Source of the DNA: Myxococcales bacterium
GTDB taxonomy: Bacteria; Myxococcota_A; Polyangia; Polyangiales; Ga0077539
Assembly: GCA_013298625.1 (NCBI GenBank)
Contig: JAAFIF010000014.1
Location: forward strand, 1 to 64,000
DNA: 64,000 nucleotides
Direction: 5' to 3'
Below, piece by piece: positions 53,759 through 62,965 of this stretch. Both the position numbers and the translations under genes were made by a program. The stretch's first letter is position 1. The number at the start of each line of letters is the position of its first letter. Under the pieces are notes generated by a model. That model made no database searches. It was not told the DNA's origin and worked only from the letters and a program-made list of their open reading frames with translations.

Positions 53759-55795
53759 GTGTCCGGGCTCTCTTCGCACGATATGCCTCGCGCCTTCGGG
53801 CCGTACGAGCTCGTGCGCCAACTCGGCGTCGGCGGGATGGCAGAGGTGTACGTGGCCCGCGCGCGCTCGGTCGCGGGCTTCGAGAAGATCGTCGCGCTCA
53901 AGACCATCCACACGCGGTTCTCGACGGACCCTGAGTTCACGCAGCTGCTGGTCGACGAAGCCAACATCACCGCGCAGCTGTCGCACCGAAACATCGTGCA
54001 GGTGATCGACCTCGGGCAGGTCAACGGGACGCACTACATCGCGATGGAGTACGTCGACGGGCTCGACCTCGGTCGGCTCCTCACGACGGCGCGAGAGCGC
54101 AAGCTGCTCTGCTCGCCGCGCGTCGCGGCTTTCGTCGCCCGCGAGGTCGCCGACGGCCTCGAGCACGCGCACAAGAAGAACGGCCCCGACGGCAAACCCC
54201 TGCGCATCGTGCACCGGGACATCTCTCCGCCCAACGTGCTCGTGAGCACCGCCGGCGAAGTGAAGATCACGGATTTCGGCATCGCCAAGGCCTCGCTCCG
54301 CGCGTCGAAGACTGGCACCGGCGTCGTGAAGGGAAAGTACGCGTACATGGCCCCCGAGCAGGCCAAGGCCCTCTCGGTCGACCATCGCGCGGACCTGTTT
54401 GCGCTCGGCTGCGTCCTCTACGAGCTCGCCACGGGCAAGCCGGTCTATCCCGACATGGCCCTGCCCGTGCTGCTCGACCGCGTCGCGCGCGTGCTGTTCG
54501 AAGCCCCCGAGCGCGTGCGCCCGGGGCTGCCGACGAAGCTCGTCGAGATCATCAAGAAGGCCCTCGCGGCGAAGCCCGAAGAGAGATTTCAGTCCGCCAG
54601 GCAGATGGCCGACGCGCTCACGGACGTGCTCTACACGATGCCGCCCAACCCCGAGGCCGAGCTGTCCGCGCTGGTCGCAGAGCTCACCGGTGTTGCCTCG
54701 ACGCCGAGCATTCCGCCGGTGCACGCGGGGCACTCGATCCTCGATGACGACTTCGACGACTCGACGCAAATCGAGAGCATGAGCGTCCTGCGCTCGCGCA
54801 TGGTCGCGCCGCTCATCGGGGCCGCGTCCTCCGCTGCGACGCCTGCGCCGAGCACGGACAAGCCCACGTTTCGCGACGAGGCTACGAGGGCGTTCAAGCG
54901 AGTCGATGGCGCGGTCAAGCCCGAGCCCGTCGCCGAGGACGAAGACGACAACGCGACGTCCGCGATGCGCGCGCCGTCCAAAGACCTGCTCTCGCAAGCG
55001 CAGCGCTCGGCGCCCACGATCGCCCCGCCCAAGCCTGGCTCGAGCGGCGCGGTCGCCAAAGTGCGCAGCCCCGGCGCTGCGCCGAAGACCAACCCGCCGA
55101 TGCCGAGGCCCGCGACCGCGCCTCCGCCCACGCAGCCTTTGCCCTCGGCGCCGAGCACCGACGCCAAGCGCGACGCGCCCACGATCGCGCCTCCGCCCAA
55201 GATCAAGACCAACCCTGCGCCGAGCACGGCGCCGCCCATGGTCAGGCCCGCGTCGACTCCGATGGGCCCGCCGCCGAGCCCACCCGCGCAGAGCGCGCAG
55301 CCCCTGCCGCCGCCGCAGCGGCCGCCCGCGCCTGCGATGCAGAAGCCCGCGGGGTTCATCGCGCCGATCGCGCCGATCGCCACGCCTCCGCCCTCGTCGC
55401 CCGCGCCGCCTCCGCCTGCGCGCGCCGCGCCGTCCACGTCGGTGAGCGATCCTCCGACGATGGCGCTCGACGCGCAGCCGCCGGCGATCCCTGCGGCGGC
55501 GCCGGTTCCTTCGTTTGCGACGGCGCCGCCCAAGCCGCAGACAGCACCGCCGCAACCATCGCCGCAACCGCAGTACGCGCCGCCTCCGTACGCGCAACCG
55601 CAGCACACGTCGCCGCCGTTTTCGCAGACCGCGGCGCCCATCGCCGCGCCCGCGTACGACCCGTTTGCGCAGCCGCCGCAGCCCACCGCAGAGCTCGCGC
55701 CCGAGCCCCGCTCCAACGCTGGGATCTTCATCGCGGGCGGCTTCGCCGTGCTCGGGCTCATCGCGCTCGGCGTGGTGTTCGTGGTGACGCGATGA
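53759..55795 (+). CDS. Ser/Thr kinase with Pro/Ala-rich linker and C-terminal membrane helix
   Basis: A 678-residue protein. The kinase covers about residues 14-290 with GVGGMA at 23-28, Lys48, HRDISPPN from His152, ITDFGIAKA and KYAYMAPEQ; all catalytic residues are there. The next 370 residues are low-complexity Pro/Ala/Thr. One hydrophobic helix at the extreme C-terminus (IFIAGGFAVLGLIALGVVFVV) anchors it, with only three residues after. The GTG at 53759 is given as the start; the ATG at 53783 would cost eight residues and is as likely. Its stop overlaps the sdhC-like start (ATGA). Confidence 0.88.
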   Translation: MSGLSSHDMPRAFGPYELVRQLGVGGMAEVYVARARSVAGFEKIVALKTIHTRFSTDPEFTQLLVDEANITAQLSHRNIVQVIDLGQVNGTHYIAMEYVDGLDLGRLLTTARERKLLCSPRVAAFVAREVADGLEHAHKKNGPDGKPLRIVHRDISPPNVLVSTAGEVKITDFGIAKASLRASKTGTGVVKGKYAYMAPEQAKALSVDHRADLFALGCVLYELATGKPVYPDMALPVLLDRVARVLFEAPERVRPGLPTKLVEIIKKALAAKPEERFQSARQMADALTDVLYTMPPNPEAELSALVAELTGVASTPSIPPVHAGHSILDDDFDDSTQIESMSVLRSRMVAPLIGAASSAATPAPSTDKPTFRDEATRAFKRVDGAVKPEPVAEDEDDNATSAMRAPSKDLLSQAQRSAPTIAPPKPGSSGAVAKVRSPGAAPKTNPPMPRPATAPPPTQPLPSAPSTDAKRDAPTIAPPPKIKTNPAPSTAPPMVRPASTPMGPPPSPPAQSAQPLPPPQRPPAPAMQKPAGFIAPIAPIATPPPSSPAPPPPARAAPSTSVSDPPTMALDAQPPAIPAAAPVPSFATAPPKPQTAPPQPSPQPQYAPPPYAQPQHTSPPFSQTAAPIAAPAYDPFAQPPQPTAELAPEPRSNAGIFIAGGFAVLGLIALGVVFVVTR

Positions 55796-56490
55796 GCGTC
55801 GCGGCGTCGGGAGCAGGGTCTCGATCGTCGTTCGTCTTGCGGCGGGCGCACTCTCTTGCGGGCGTCGTTCCGCTAGGGATTTTTCTGGTCGAACACCTGT
55901 GGACCAACGCGAGCGCGCTCTACGGGAGGGCGAGCTTCGACGCGGCGGTCGAGCAGATCCAGCGGCTCCCCGGGCTCGTGTGGCTCGAGGCGATCGGGAT
56001 CGGTCTCCCGCTCACGTTTCACGCGCTCTACGGGATCGCCATCGCGCGCCGCGCGCGGCCCAACGCCGTGCACTATCCCTTCACCGCCAACTGGCTCTTT
56101 CTTCTGCAACGGGCCTCGGGGATCGTCGCGTTCGTGTTCGTGCTCGCGCACCTGTGGCAGTTTCGCTTCGCCAAGGCGCGCGGGACGCTCGACACGTCGC
56201 AGATGTACGCGGCGATCAGCGAGACCTTCGCGCGGCCTGCGCTCTTCGCGCTGTACCTCTTGGGCATCACCGCGACGGTGTTTCACTTCGCCAACGGGCT
56301 GCGCACCGCCGGAGAAACGTGGGGTCTCACCGCCACGGATCGCGCCCGCAAGCTCGCCGCGGGGCTCTCGCTCACCGTGGGCCTCGCGCTGTGGGCGCTG
56401 GGCGTAAACACCATGTATCACTTCGCCCTGCGCTGCGGCGGCGTGATCCCGCTGCCCGGCTTCGACCGCGTCGCGCTGTGCGGAGTGTGA
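55792..56490 (+). CDS. Succinate dehydrogenase cytochrome b subunit-like membrane protein
   Basis: A 232-residue protein with five hydrophobic segments. LRRAHSLAGVVPLGIFLVEHL, LTFHALYGIAI, VLAHLWQFRF and VFHFANGLRT carry the conserved His residues of the di-heme SdhC/FrdC family (B. subtilis type). SdhC normally anchors the SdhA-SdhB complex and passes electrons to quinone. Neither sdhA nor sdhB is present here. The gene is locked by four-base overlaps between a kinase gene (ATGA) and a polysaccharide deacetylase gene (GTGA). It may be the only copy, encoded apart from its partners, or a heme sensor-like paralog. Confidence 0.8.
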   Translation: MSVAASGAGSRSSFVLRRAHSLAGVVPLGIFLVEHLWTNASALYGRASFDAAVEQIQRLPGLVWLEAIGIGLPLTFHALYGIAIARRARPNAVHYPFTANWLFLLQRASGIVAFVFVLAHLWQFRFAKARGTLDTSQMYAAISETFARPALFALYLLGITATVFHFANGLRTAGETWGLTATDRARKLAAGLSLTVGLALWALGVNTMYHFALRCGGVIPLPGFDRVALCGV

Positions 56491-57317
56491 TCCTCGTGCG
56501 CCCCTCTCTCTCGTCGTCGCTGCTCGCGCTCTTCGCTGTCGCGCTCGTGCTCGCGCCCGCGATCGTGCGCGCAGGCGCCAACGAGCGTCGCGCCAAGCCG
56601 TCGGACGGAAACCTCTGGGGAGTAGGTCGCTTTCGCGGCGGCGGGCTCATCCGCGGCCCGTGCGCGCAGCGCCCGTGCATCGCCCTCACGTTCGATGACG
56701 GCCCCGAGCACACGACCACGCCCGTTGTGCTCGACGAGCTCGATCGCCACGGCGTTCGCGCGACGTTCTTCGTCGTCGGTCGTCGCTTCGACGGCGACGG
56801 CCCCATCGCCGAGCGCAACCGCGACACGCTGCGCGAGACGTGGCGCCGCGGACACTTGATCGGAAACCACACGTACACCCACGCGCTGATGGACGTGCTC
56901 GACGACCGCAGGCTCGAGCGCGAGGTCGAGGGAAACTCCGAGGCGATCGAGCGCGTGATCGGCACCCGCACGTTTCTCTTTCGCGCTCCGTTCGGCGCGC
57001 TGCACCACCCTCGCGCAGTGCGCGCGGTGTACTCGCGGGGGCTCACGCCGGTGTTCTGGGCGATCGACACGCGAGACTGGGCGTCGCACTCGCCCGAAGA
57101 GGTCGTGGCCAATTTTCGCGCGGGCCTCGACGCCTCGCCGCGCGGCGGTGTTGTGCTCTTTCACGACACGCTCGAGCGCACCGCGCGCGCGCTGCCGATG
57201 GTCTTCGCCGAGATCGCCGCGCGCAACGCCGCGCGCCGCGCGCGGGGGCAGCAGCCGTACGAGTTCGTCGGGCTCGACGAGCTCTGGCAGCCCGTCGGCA
57301 GCGGACGTCGCCGCTGA
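56487..57317 (+). CDS. Polysaccharide deacetylase (NodB type), exported
   Basis: A 276-residue enzyme that removes acetyl groups from glycan N-acetylglucosamine. The signal peptide (SLLALFAVALVLAPAIVRA) is followed by the NodB domain: ALTFDDGPEHT with the metal/catalytic Asp pair, GNHTYTHALM with the metal-binding His pair, FRAPFGALHHP with the catalytic loop and LFHDTLE near the end. The start is the GTG at 56487 that overlaps the stop of the sdhC-like gene (GTGA). Likely substrates are peptidoglycan or an exopolysaccharide. Confidence 0.88.
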   Translation: MILVRPSLSSSLLALFAVALVLAPAIVRAGANERRAKPSDGNLWGVGRFRGGGLIRGPCAQRPCIALTFDDGPEHTTTPVVLDELDRHGVRATFFVVGRRFDGDGPIAERNRDTLRETWRRGHLIGNHTYTHALMDVLDDRRLEREVEGNSEAIERVIGTRTFLFRAPFGALHHPRAVRAVYSRGLTPVFWAIDTRDWASHSPEEVVANFRAGLDASPRGGVVLFHDTLERTARALPMVFAEIAARNAARRARGQQPYEFVGLDELWQPVGSGRRR

Positions 57318-57410
57318 TCGCCGCAGAGAGAACGGTCACAATCTCGTGACGGACCCTGCGCCGACAGTGCAGAATCCGGCGCATCTTGCGCGCTGGAGTG
57401 CTCGACCGCG

Positions 57411-60400
57411 ATGGCTGACTCATCGTCGACGCCAGTCCCCCCTCGGCTCGGTCGCTACGCGATCGTGCGCCGCCTCGGCGCGGGCGGGATGGCAGAGGTC
57501 TTTCTCGCGCGCTCTCGCGGCGCCGAGGGCACCGACAAGCTGCTGGTGGTCAAGCGCATCCTCCCGCAGTTCGCGCTGAACCAGCGGTTTCGGGCGATGT
57601 TCGTCGACGAGGCGAAGGTCGCGCTGCGGCTCAATCACCCGAACGTCGTGCAGGTGTACGGCTTCGAGTCCGACGGGCCGTCGCTCTTGCTGGTGATGGA
57701 GTACATCGACGGCCCAGACCTCGCGCAGCTCGCGCGCGCCGCGCACGGTCGGCAAGAGCGTATTCCGTCTGGGTTGTGCGCGTGGATCGTGCGCGAGGTC
57801 GCCAAGGGGCTGCACTACGCGCACGAGCGCAAGGACGAGGACGGCCAGTCGCTCGAGATCGTGCACCGAGACGTCTCTCCGGCCAACGTGCTGCTCTCGC
57901 ACGACGGCGTGGTGAAGCTCGGCGATTTCGGCATCGCCCGCGCGCGCATGTCCACCGGCGACGACGACCTGTCGATCAAAGGAAAGTTCGCGTACATGAG
58001 CCCCGAGCAAGCGCGGCTCGAGGCCGTCGATCGCCGCGCGGACGTCTACGCGCTGGGCATCATGCTCGGAGAGCTCGCCGCGGGACGCACGCTGCACGAC
58101 GGCGTGGTGTCCGGCGGAGACCTGCTCCCGCGCTTGCGCAGGGGCGAAGGCCCCGACCTCGAGCGCGTCGCCGCGAGCGTCCCCGAGGGCCTCCGCGCCA
58201 TCGTCGCGCGCATGATCGAGACCGACCGCGACAAGCGCTTCGCGAGCGCGAGAGACGTGCAGGACGCGCTCTCTCGATACCTGCGCACGCTCGATGAAGA
58301 GTGGGACGCCGCGGCGCTCGAGGCGTACGTCGAGCGGTTTTTCTCGCGAGAGATCGTTGTTCCGACGCTGGACATCGAAGAAGAAGAAGCGTCGTCGAAC
58401 CGGCAAGAGGCGACCACCGTCGCGCACGGACGCAAGAGTCGTCCACGAGCGGAGCCCGCGGATCGCTCGATGTCCATCGTCGGAGACATCGGCCTCGTGC
58501 GCGAGCGCTTGCACGTCGCCGTCGTCGTGGGGCGCTTCGTCGCTCCGCGCCGCGCAGAGGACACCGTCGACACCCGCGCCCTCTACGACCTCGTCGCGTC
58601 GCTGGCGTTCAAAGCCGACGCGACGCTCGAGCGCTCGGAGGACGACGGGCGGTTCACGCTGGTCGTGGGCGTGCTTCGCCCGGGGGTCGACCACGCGCTG
58701 ACCGCCTCGCGGCTGGCGCTCGACATCGCGGACGCGATCAACTCGATGGGCGGCGACCCCGAGGGCTCGCCGGGCGTCGCGCTCGGCGTCGCGCGGGGCG
58801 TCGCCGCGGCGGCGAGAGGCAGCTCGGGCTCGCTGCTCGGGTTCGACATCGTCGACGAGAGCGCGTCGTTCGCGGCCACGCTGGCGGACATCGCAGAGCA
58901 GGGCGAGGTGCTCTCGACCGCGGGCTTCTATCGCCTCGTGCGTCGCTCGTTCGTGCTCGCAGAGACCGGCGCGCGCGCGGGCATCGGGACCAAGATCTAC
59001 CGCTTGGAACGCGCGAAATCCCGCGCCGAACGCGAGGCCGACGTCGACGCCGCCACGGTCCTGCTCGTCGGTCGTCAGCCCGAGCTCGAGCGCCTGCGCG
59101 ACGCCGTCTCTCGCGTCGAATCCGCGGGCCGCGGCCAGGCCATGCTCGTCACCGGCGAGCTCGGCGTCGGAAAGAGCGCGCTGCTCGCAGCGTTTGCGGC
59201 AGAGCACGAGTCCGGCAAGGGCCCGTGCGCGCGCGCCTCCGTCGGCTTCGGCCAGGGCGAGAGCAGCTACGGCGCGATCGCGCAGCTCGCGCTCGCGGTG
59301 TTGGGCGTCGCTGAAGAAGACATGGACAACGGCTCGGCTGTGGACGGGACGATCGACCGCGCGCTCGCGGTGATCGGGCTCGGCCACGGCGCCGCGGGGC
59401 GCGCCGCGCGCAGAGCGCTGCGGGTGATCCTCGGGCGAGAGCCGGGCGAAGAAGCCGAGGCGGGCGCGCTCGGGCGAGAGCTCGCGATGACGTTGCGCAA
59501 GCTGCTCGCCGCGGGCGCGGTGCTCGCGCCGTTGCTCGCGATCGTCGACGGCGTCGATCAAGCGGACGAAGGCTCGCGCGCTGTCCTCAAAGAGCTGGCG
59601 CGCAAGCCCCCCGCGGGCGGCGTTCTGCTGGTGCTCGGGGTGCGCGACGGAGACTCGCTCGTGCGCGAATGCGAGGGCGCTTCGGTGCTCTCGGTCGCGC
59701 CGTTGACCGCGCAGAACCGCTCGAAGCTCATCGCGACGCGGCTGGGGACCGGCGAGGTGAGCGACGAGCTCGCGCGCGAAGTGTCCGCGGTGGCTGGCGG
59801 CAACCCGTTGATGATCCTCGAGGTGCTCGAGGCGATGGGAGACCGTGGGCGGCTCGAGGTGCTCGCCGACGAAAAGGGCTCGCGCGCCAAGCTCTCGGCC
59901 GCGCGCGAGGGCGAGGCGCCGCTGCCGACGACGCTCGAAGAAGTGCTCGCCGCGCGCGTCGACTCGCTGCCGGCCGAGGCGCGCTCGCTCGCGCGGTGGT
60001 GCGCGCTGATCGACCGAGAGATCCCTACGGACGTGCTCGAGGCGCTCGCGGGCGACGACGCTCCTCGCGCGATCGGCAGGCTCTTGGCCGACGGAATCCT
60101 CGTGCGCACTCGCAGCGCCTCCGAGAGCGTGACCTTCGCGCACGCGGCGCTGGCGCGGGTGGCGCGCACGTCGATCGACCCCACGCAGATCGCAGGGATG
60201 CACGCGCGCGTCGCCGCGGTGCTCGAGCGCAGGCCTGGCTCGCGAGGACCGGGCGCGTCCATGGTGGCGCGGCACCGAGAGGCCGCCGGCGCGCTTCGTC
60301 CTGCGGCGCGCGCGTGGATCGAGTCCGCGGGCGCGCAGCGCGCGGCGGGGCGCTATCGCGACGCGTACGACCAGTACGCGCGGGTGTTGTCCCTGACCGA

Positions 60401-61688
60401 AGGAGCGACGGACCCAGAGGCGTTTTCGCTGCGATTTGCGGCGTTTTCGGGCAGAGAAGACATCGATCGCACCGGCGGTCGCACGCGCTCGCGCCGCGCC
60501 GCGCTGATGGCGCTGCGGCAGACGTCGGTCGAGTCGCGCGACCCCCGATTGATGGCGCGCGCGCTGGCTCGACAGGCGCGGTACAAGTTCGACACGGGGC
60601 TCGGGGCGCACATCGAGCGCGACGTGACGGCCGCCGTTCGCTCTGCGCGTCGCGCGGTGGACGCGCGCGCCGAGGCCGAGGCGCGAAGGGTGCTAGCGCT
60701 GTACCTCGGGCAGCGAGGGCGCTACGCAGAGGCGTTGGTGGCGACGGACCACGCGCTCGAGGCGTTGGACACGCGCAACGCCGCGCAGCCTCCCCCTGGA
60801 GGGACGCCGGACGAGGGCGTCCGCGCGGCGCGCACGCTGCGCATCGAGGTGTTGCTCACGCGCGGCGCGCTCTTTCGGCAGACGGGCGAGATCGAGCGCG
60901 CGATCGAGATGTACGCCGAGGCGTACGCGCTGCTCGCGCGGTTCGGCCCCAAGCGGCTGCTCGCGCAGGTGCTCAACGCGCTCGGCGTCGCGTGCTTCTC
61001 GCGCGGAGACTACGAGGACTCGCTGACGCTCTACCGCTCGTCGATCGCGGCGCAGCGCGAGACGGGGCAGCGCGATCGCCTGGGAATCGCCTTGTCGAAC
61101 GCAGGTCAAGCGTACGCGGCGCTCGGGCGCGACGACCTGGCGATGGTGTTTCTTCGCAAGGCGCTCGACGTGTACACCGCCCTCGGCGCGCGGGGCACGG
61201 GCAGCGCCGACGCGCGCGTGGCGCTCGCTGAAGTGTACGCTGCGCGGTCGGACACCGAAGCGGCCCTCGCCGAGCTCGAGCTCGCGCGCAGAGAGGCCGC
61301 GATCTCGGGCTCGACCTACGACATGGTGCGCGTGCGCCTCGGCGACGCGCTGGTGGCGCTCGTGCGCGGAGAGCACCGCGCGGCGCTCGCGAGCGCAGAG
61401 GAGGCCGAGCGCCTCGCCAACGAAGCGGGGATCTCGCAGTACCTCTTGCACGCGCGCGCGCTCGGCGCCGAGGCCGCGGCGCGGCTCGGCGATCGCAGCA
61501 CAGCGATTCGCCTCGCGGACCGCGCGTTGGCCGACCCGGTGATGGCCGAGCCGTGGCGCATCGAGCGGGGCGATCGCGTGCTCGGGTCGCTCGAACGAGC
61601 GCTCGACGCCGCGGCCGAGCCCGAGCGAGCGGCGCTCGTGCGCGAGCTGGCCAACCGACGCAAGCCGTTGTTTCACAAGCCAGGCTGA
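57411..61688 (+). CDS. PknK-like kinase with inactive cyclase-like domain, ATPase and TPR region
   Basis: A 1425-residue cytoplasmic protein. Kinase at about 15-305: GAGGMA at 23-28, Lys48, HRDVSPAN from His152, DFGIARA with Asp172. At about 365-540 there is a nucleotide-cyclase-like fold (LHVAVVVGRFV, then AATLADIAEQGEVLSTAGF) where the metal Asp residues are missing, so it is catalytically dead and could bind a ligand. An ATPase of STAND type starts near 560; its Walker A is GELGVGKSA with Lys588 and a Walker B-like IVDGVDQAD near 713. From about 1050 on, repeated helices (AYAALGRDDLAMVFLRKALD) form TPRs. The order is that of PknK-type regulators plus the added cyclase-like domain. The stop codon lies in a hairpin loop. 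Confidence 0.88.
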   Translation: MADSSSTPVPPRLGRYAIVRRLGAGGMAEVFLARSRGAEGTDKLLVVKRILPQFALNQRFRAMFVDEAKVALRLNHPNVVQVYGFESDGPSLLLVMEYIDGPDLAQLARAAHGRQERIPSGLCAWIVREVAKGLHYAHERKDEDGQSLEIVHRDVSPANVLLSHDGVVKLGDFGIARARMSTGDDDLSIKGKFAYMSPEQARLEAVDRRADVYALGIMLGELAAGRTLHDGVVSGGDLLPRLRRGEGPDLERVAASVPEGLRAIVARMIETDRDKRFASARDVQDALSRYLRTLDEEWDAAALEAYVERFFSREIVVPTLDIEEEEASSNRQEATTVAHGRKSRPRAEPADRSMSIVGDIGLVRERLHVAVVVGRFVAPRRAEDTVDTRALYDLVASLAFKADATLERSEDDGRFTLVVGVLRPGVDHALTASRLALDIADAINSMGGDPEGSPGVALGVARGVAAAARGSSGSLLGFDIVDESASFAATLADIAEQGEVLSTAGFYRLVRRSFVLAETGARAGIGTKIYRLERAKSRAEREADVDAATVLLVGRQPELERLRDAVSRVESAGRGQAMLVTGELGVGKSALLAAFAAEHESGKGPCARASVGFGQGESSYGAIAQLALAVLGVAEEDMDNGSAVDGTIDRALAVIGLGHGAAGRAARRALRVILGREPGEEAEAGALGRELAMTLRKLLAAGAVLAPLLAIVDGVDQADEGSRAVLKELARKPPAGGVLLVLGVRDGDSLVRECEGASVLSVAPLTAQNRSKLIATRLGTGEVSDELAREVSAVAGGNPLMILEVLEAMGDRGRLEVLADEKGSRAKLSAAREGEAPLPTTLEEVLAARVDSLPAEARSLARWCALIDREIPTDVLEALAGDDAPRAIGRLLADGILVRTRSASESVTFAHAALARVARTSIDPTQIAGMHARVAAVLERRPGSRGPGASMVARHREAAGALRPAARAWIESAGAQRAAGRYRDAYDQYARVLSLTEGATDPEAFSLRFAAFSGREDIDRTGGRTRSRRAALMALRQTSVESRDPRLMARALARQARYKFDTGLGAHIERDVTAAVRSARRAVDARAEAEARRVLALYLGQRGRYAEALVATDHALEALDTRNAAQPPPGGTPDEGVRAARTLRIEVLLTRGALFRQTGEIERAIEMYAEAYALLARFGPKRLLAQVLNALGVACFSRGDYEDSLTLYRSSIAAQRETGQRDRLGIALSNAGQAYAALGRDDLAMVFLRKALDVYTALGARGTGSADARVALAEVYAARSDTEAALAELELARREAAISGSTYDMVRVRLGDALVALVRGEHRAALASAEEAERLANEAGISQYLLHARALGAEAAARLGDRSTAIRLADRALADPVMAEPWRIERGDRVLGSLERALDAAAEPERAALVRELANRRKPLFHKPG

Positions 61689-61700
61689 GCTCGCCTGGCT
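61678..61700 (+). terminator. Hairpin spanning the stop codon of the PknK-like gene
   Basis: AGCCAGGC and GCCTGGCT pair over 8 bases; the 7-base loop TGAGCTC contains the TGA stop. No T run follows, and the next gene starts 26 bases later. It may end transcription or protect the mRNA rather than act as a classic terminator. Confidence 0.4.
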
Positions 61701-61725
61701 CATCCGAGAGAAAGAGAACAGTCTG

Positions 61726-62952
61726 TTGCTGCAATCGACACCACCACCACCGTCCATCGGCCACGGAGGGCGCTCGCTCTCGGCGATCATCCTGTCTGGC
61801 GGAGGCGCGCGCGGCGCGTACGAAGCGGGCGTCTTGTCGTACCTGTTCGACGAGATGCCGCGCTTGGGCGGGCGCGCGCCGGGCTTCGACGTGATCTGCG
61901 GGACGAGCGTCGGCGCGATCAACGCCGTCTATCTCGCGGCGCACGCGCACGCGCCCGCGCCCGGCGTGCGACGGCTCACGGACCTGTGGAGCGGGCTCGA
62001 GCTGCAGCACGTCGTGCGCTTCGGCGTGCTCGAAGCGATGCGCTTGCCCAAGGTGCTCTGGGGCGGCGGCGAGGCGGCGCAGGGCGTCTTCGACGTGCGG
62101 CCGCTGATCGAGCTCGTGACCAAAGAGGTGCCGTGGCGCGCGATCGGAAGGGCGATTTCGCGTGGATATTTGCGGGCGCTCGCGGTGAGCGCGACCGAGA
62201 TCGCCACGGGCCGCACGGCCGTGTTCATGGACGCGCACCCGGACATGGCGCTGCCGACGCAGCTCGGGCCGCGTTCGCACGTCGTCCCTGGGCCGATCGG
62301 GCCGCAGCACGCGCTGGCGAGCGCGGCGATCCCGCTGGTGTTTCCGCCGGTGCGGCTCGGGTCGATGTTGTACTGCGACGGCGGGCTGCGACAGAACACG
62401 CCGATGGCGCCCGCGCTGCACGTCGGCGCGTCGAAGCTGCTCGTGATCGGGCTCTCCCGTGAGGTGAAGGGCAGCGCTGTCCCCGAAGGAAAGCTCCCCT
62501 CCAACAAAGCCCCCGGCGCCCCCTTTCTGCTGGGCAAAGTGCTCAACGCGTTCTTGCTCGACCACGTCGAGTCCGACCTCGAGCTGCTCGATCGGATCAA
62601 CGAGCTCATCGACGTCGGCCGCTCGGTGTACGGCCAGGACTTCGCCGATCAGCTCTCGCGCGAGGCCGAGCGCCGCGGCGCGCGGCGGTACAAGCCCATC
62701 CAGACGCTCGTGGTGAGGCCCAGCGAAGACATCGGCCGCATCGCCGCAGACCACGTTCGCCGCGGTCGCATCTCGGGCCCGCTCATCACCCGCAAGGTCC
62801 TCGCGATGCTCGAGTCCGGCGTCAACGACGAGGCCGACCTCGCTAGCTATCTGCTCTTCGACGGAGCGTTTTGCCGACGCTTGATCGAGCTCGGCCGGGC
62901 CGACGCGCACGCGCGCAGACACGAGCTCGCGAGCTTCTTCGAAGAGCCGTAG
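61726..62952 (+). CDS. Patatin-like phospholipase
   Basis: A 408-residue protein starting with a TTG. ILSGGGARGAYEAGVLSYL is the oxyanion-binding glycine loop, CGTSVGAINAVYL holds the Ser nucleophile (G-T-S-V-G) and YCDGGLRQNTP the catalytic Asp (D-G-G). These enzymes hydrolyse acyl chains of membrane lipids. The C-terminal 150 residues form the helical extension usual in the bacterial family. There is no signal peptide. It converges with the gene at 62966. Confidence 0.88.
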   Translation: MLQSTPPPPSIGHGGRSLSAIILSGGGARGAYEAGVLSYLFDEMPRLGGRAPGFDVICGTSVGAINAVYLAAHAHAPAPGVRRLTDLWSGLELQHVVRFGVLEAMRLPKVLWGGGEAAQGVFDVRPLIELVTKEVPWRAIGRAISRGYLRALAVSATEIATGRTAVFMDAHPDMALPTQLGPRSHVVPGPIGPQHALASAAIPLVFPPVRLGSMLYCDGGLRQNTPMAPALHVGASKLLVIGLSREVKGSAVPEGKLPSNKAPGAPFLLGKVLNAFLLDHVESDLELLDRINELIDVGRSVYGQDFADQLSREAERRGARRYKPIQTLVVRPSEDIGRIAADHVRRGRISGPLITRKVLAMLESGVNDEADLASYLLFDGAFCRRLIELGRADAHARRHELASFFEEP

Positions 62953-62965
62953 AATCCCTGCGAAT

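Noticed and set aside
57420-60611. Minus-strand open frame of 1063 codons opposite the PknK-like gene
   Set aside because: Antisense shadow with no domains and Arg-rich composition.
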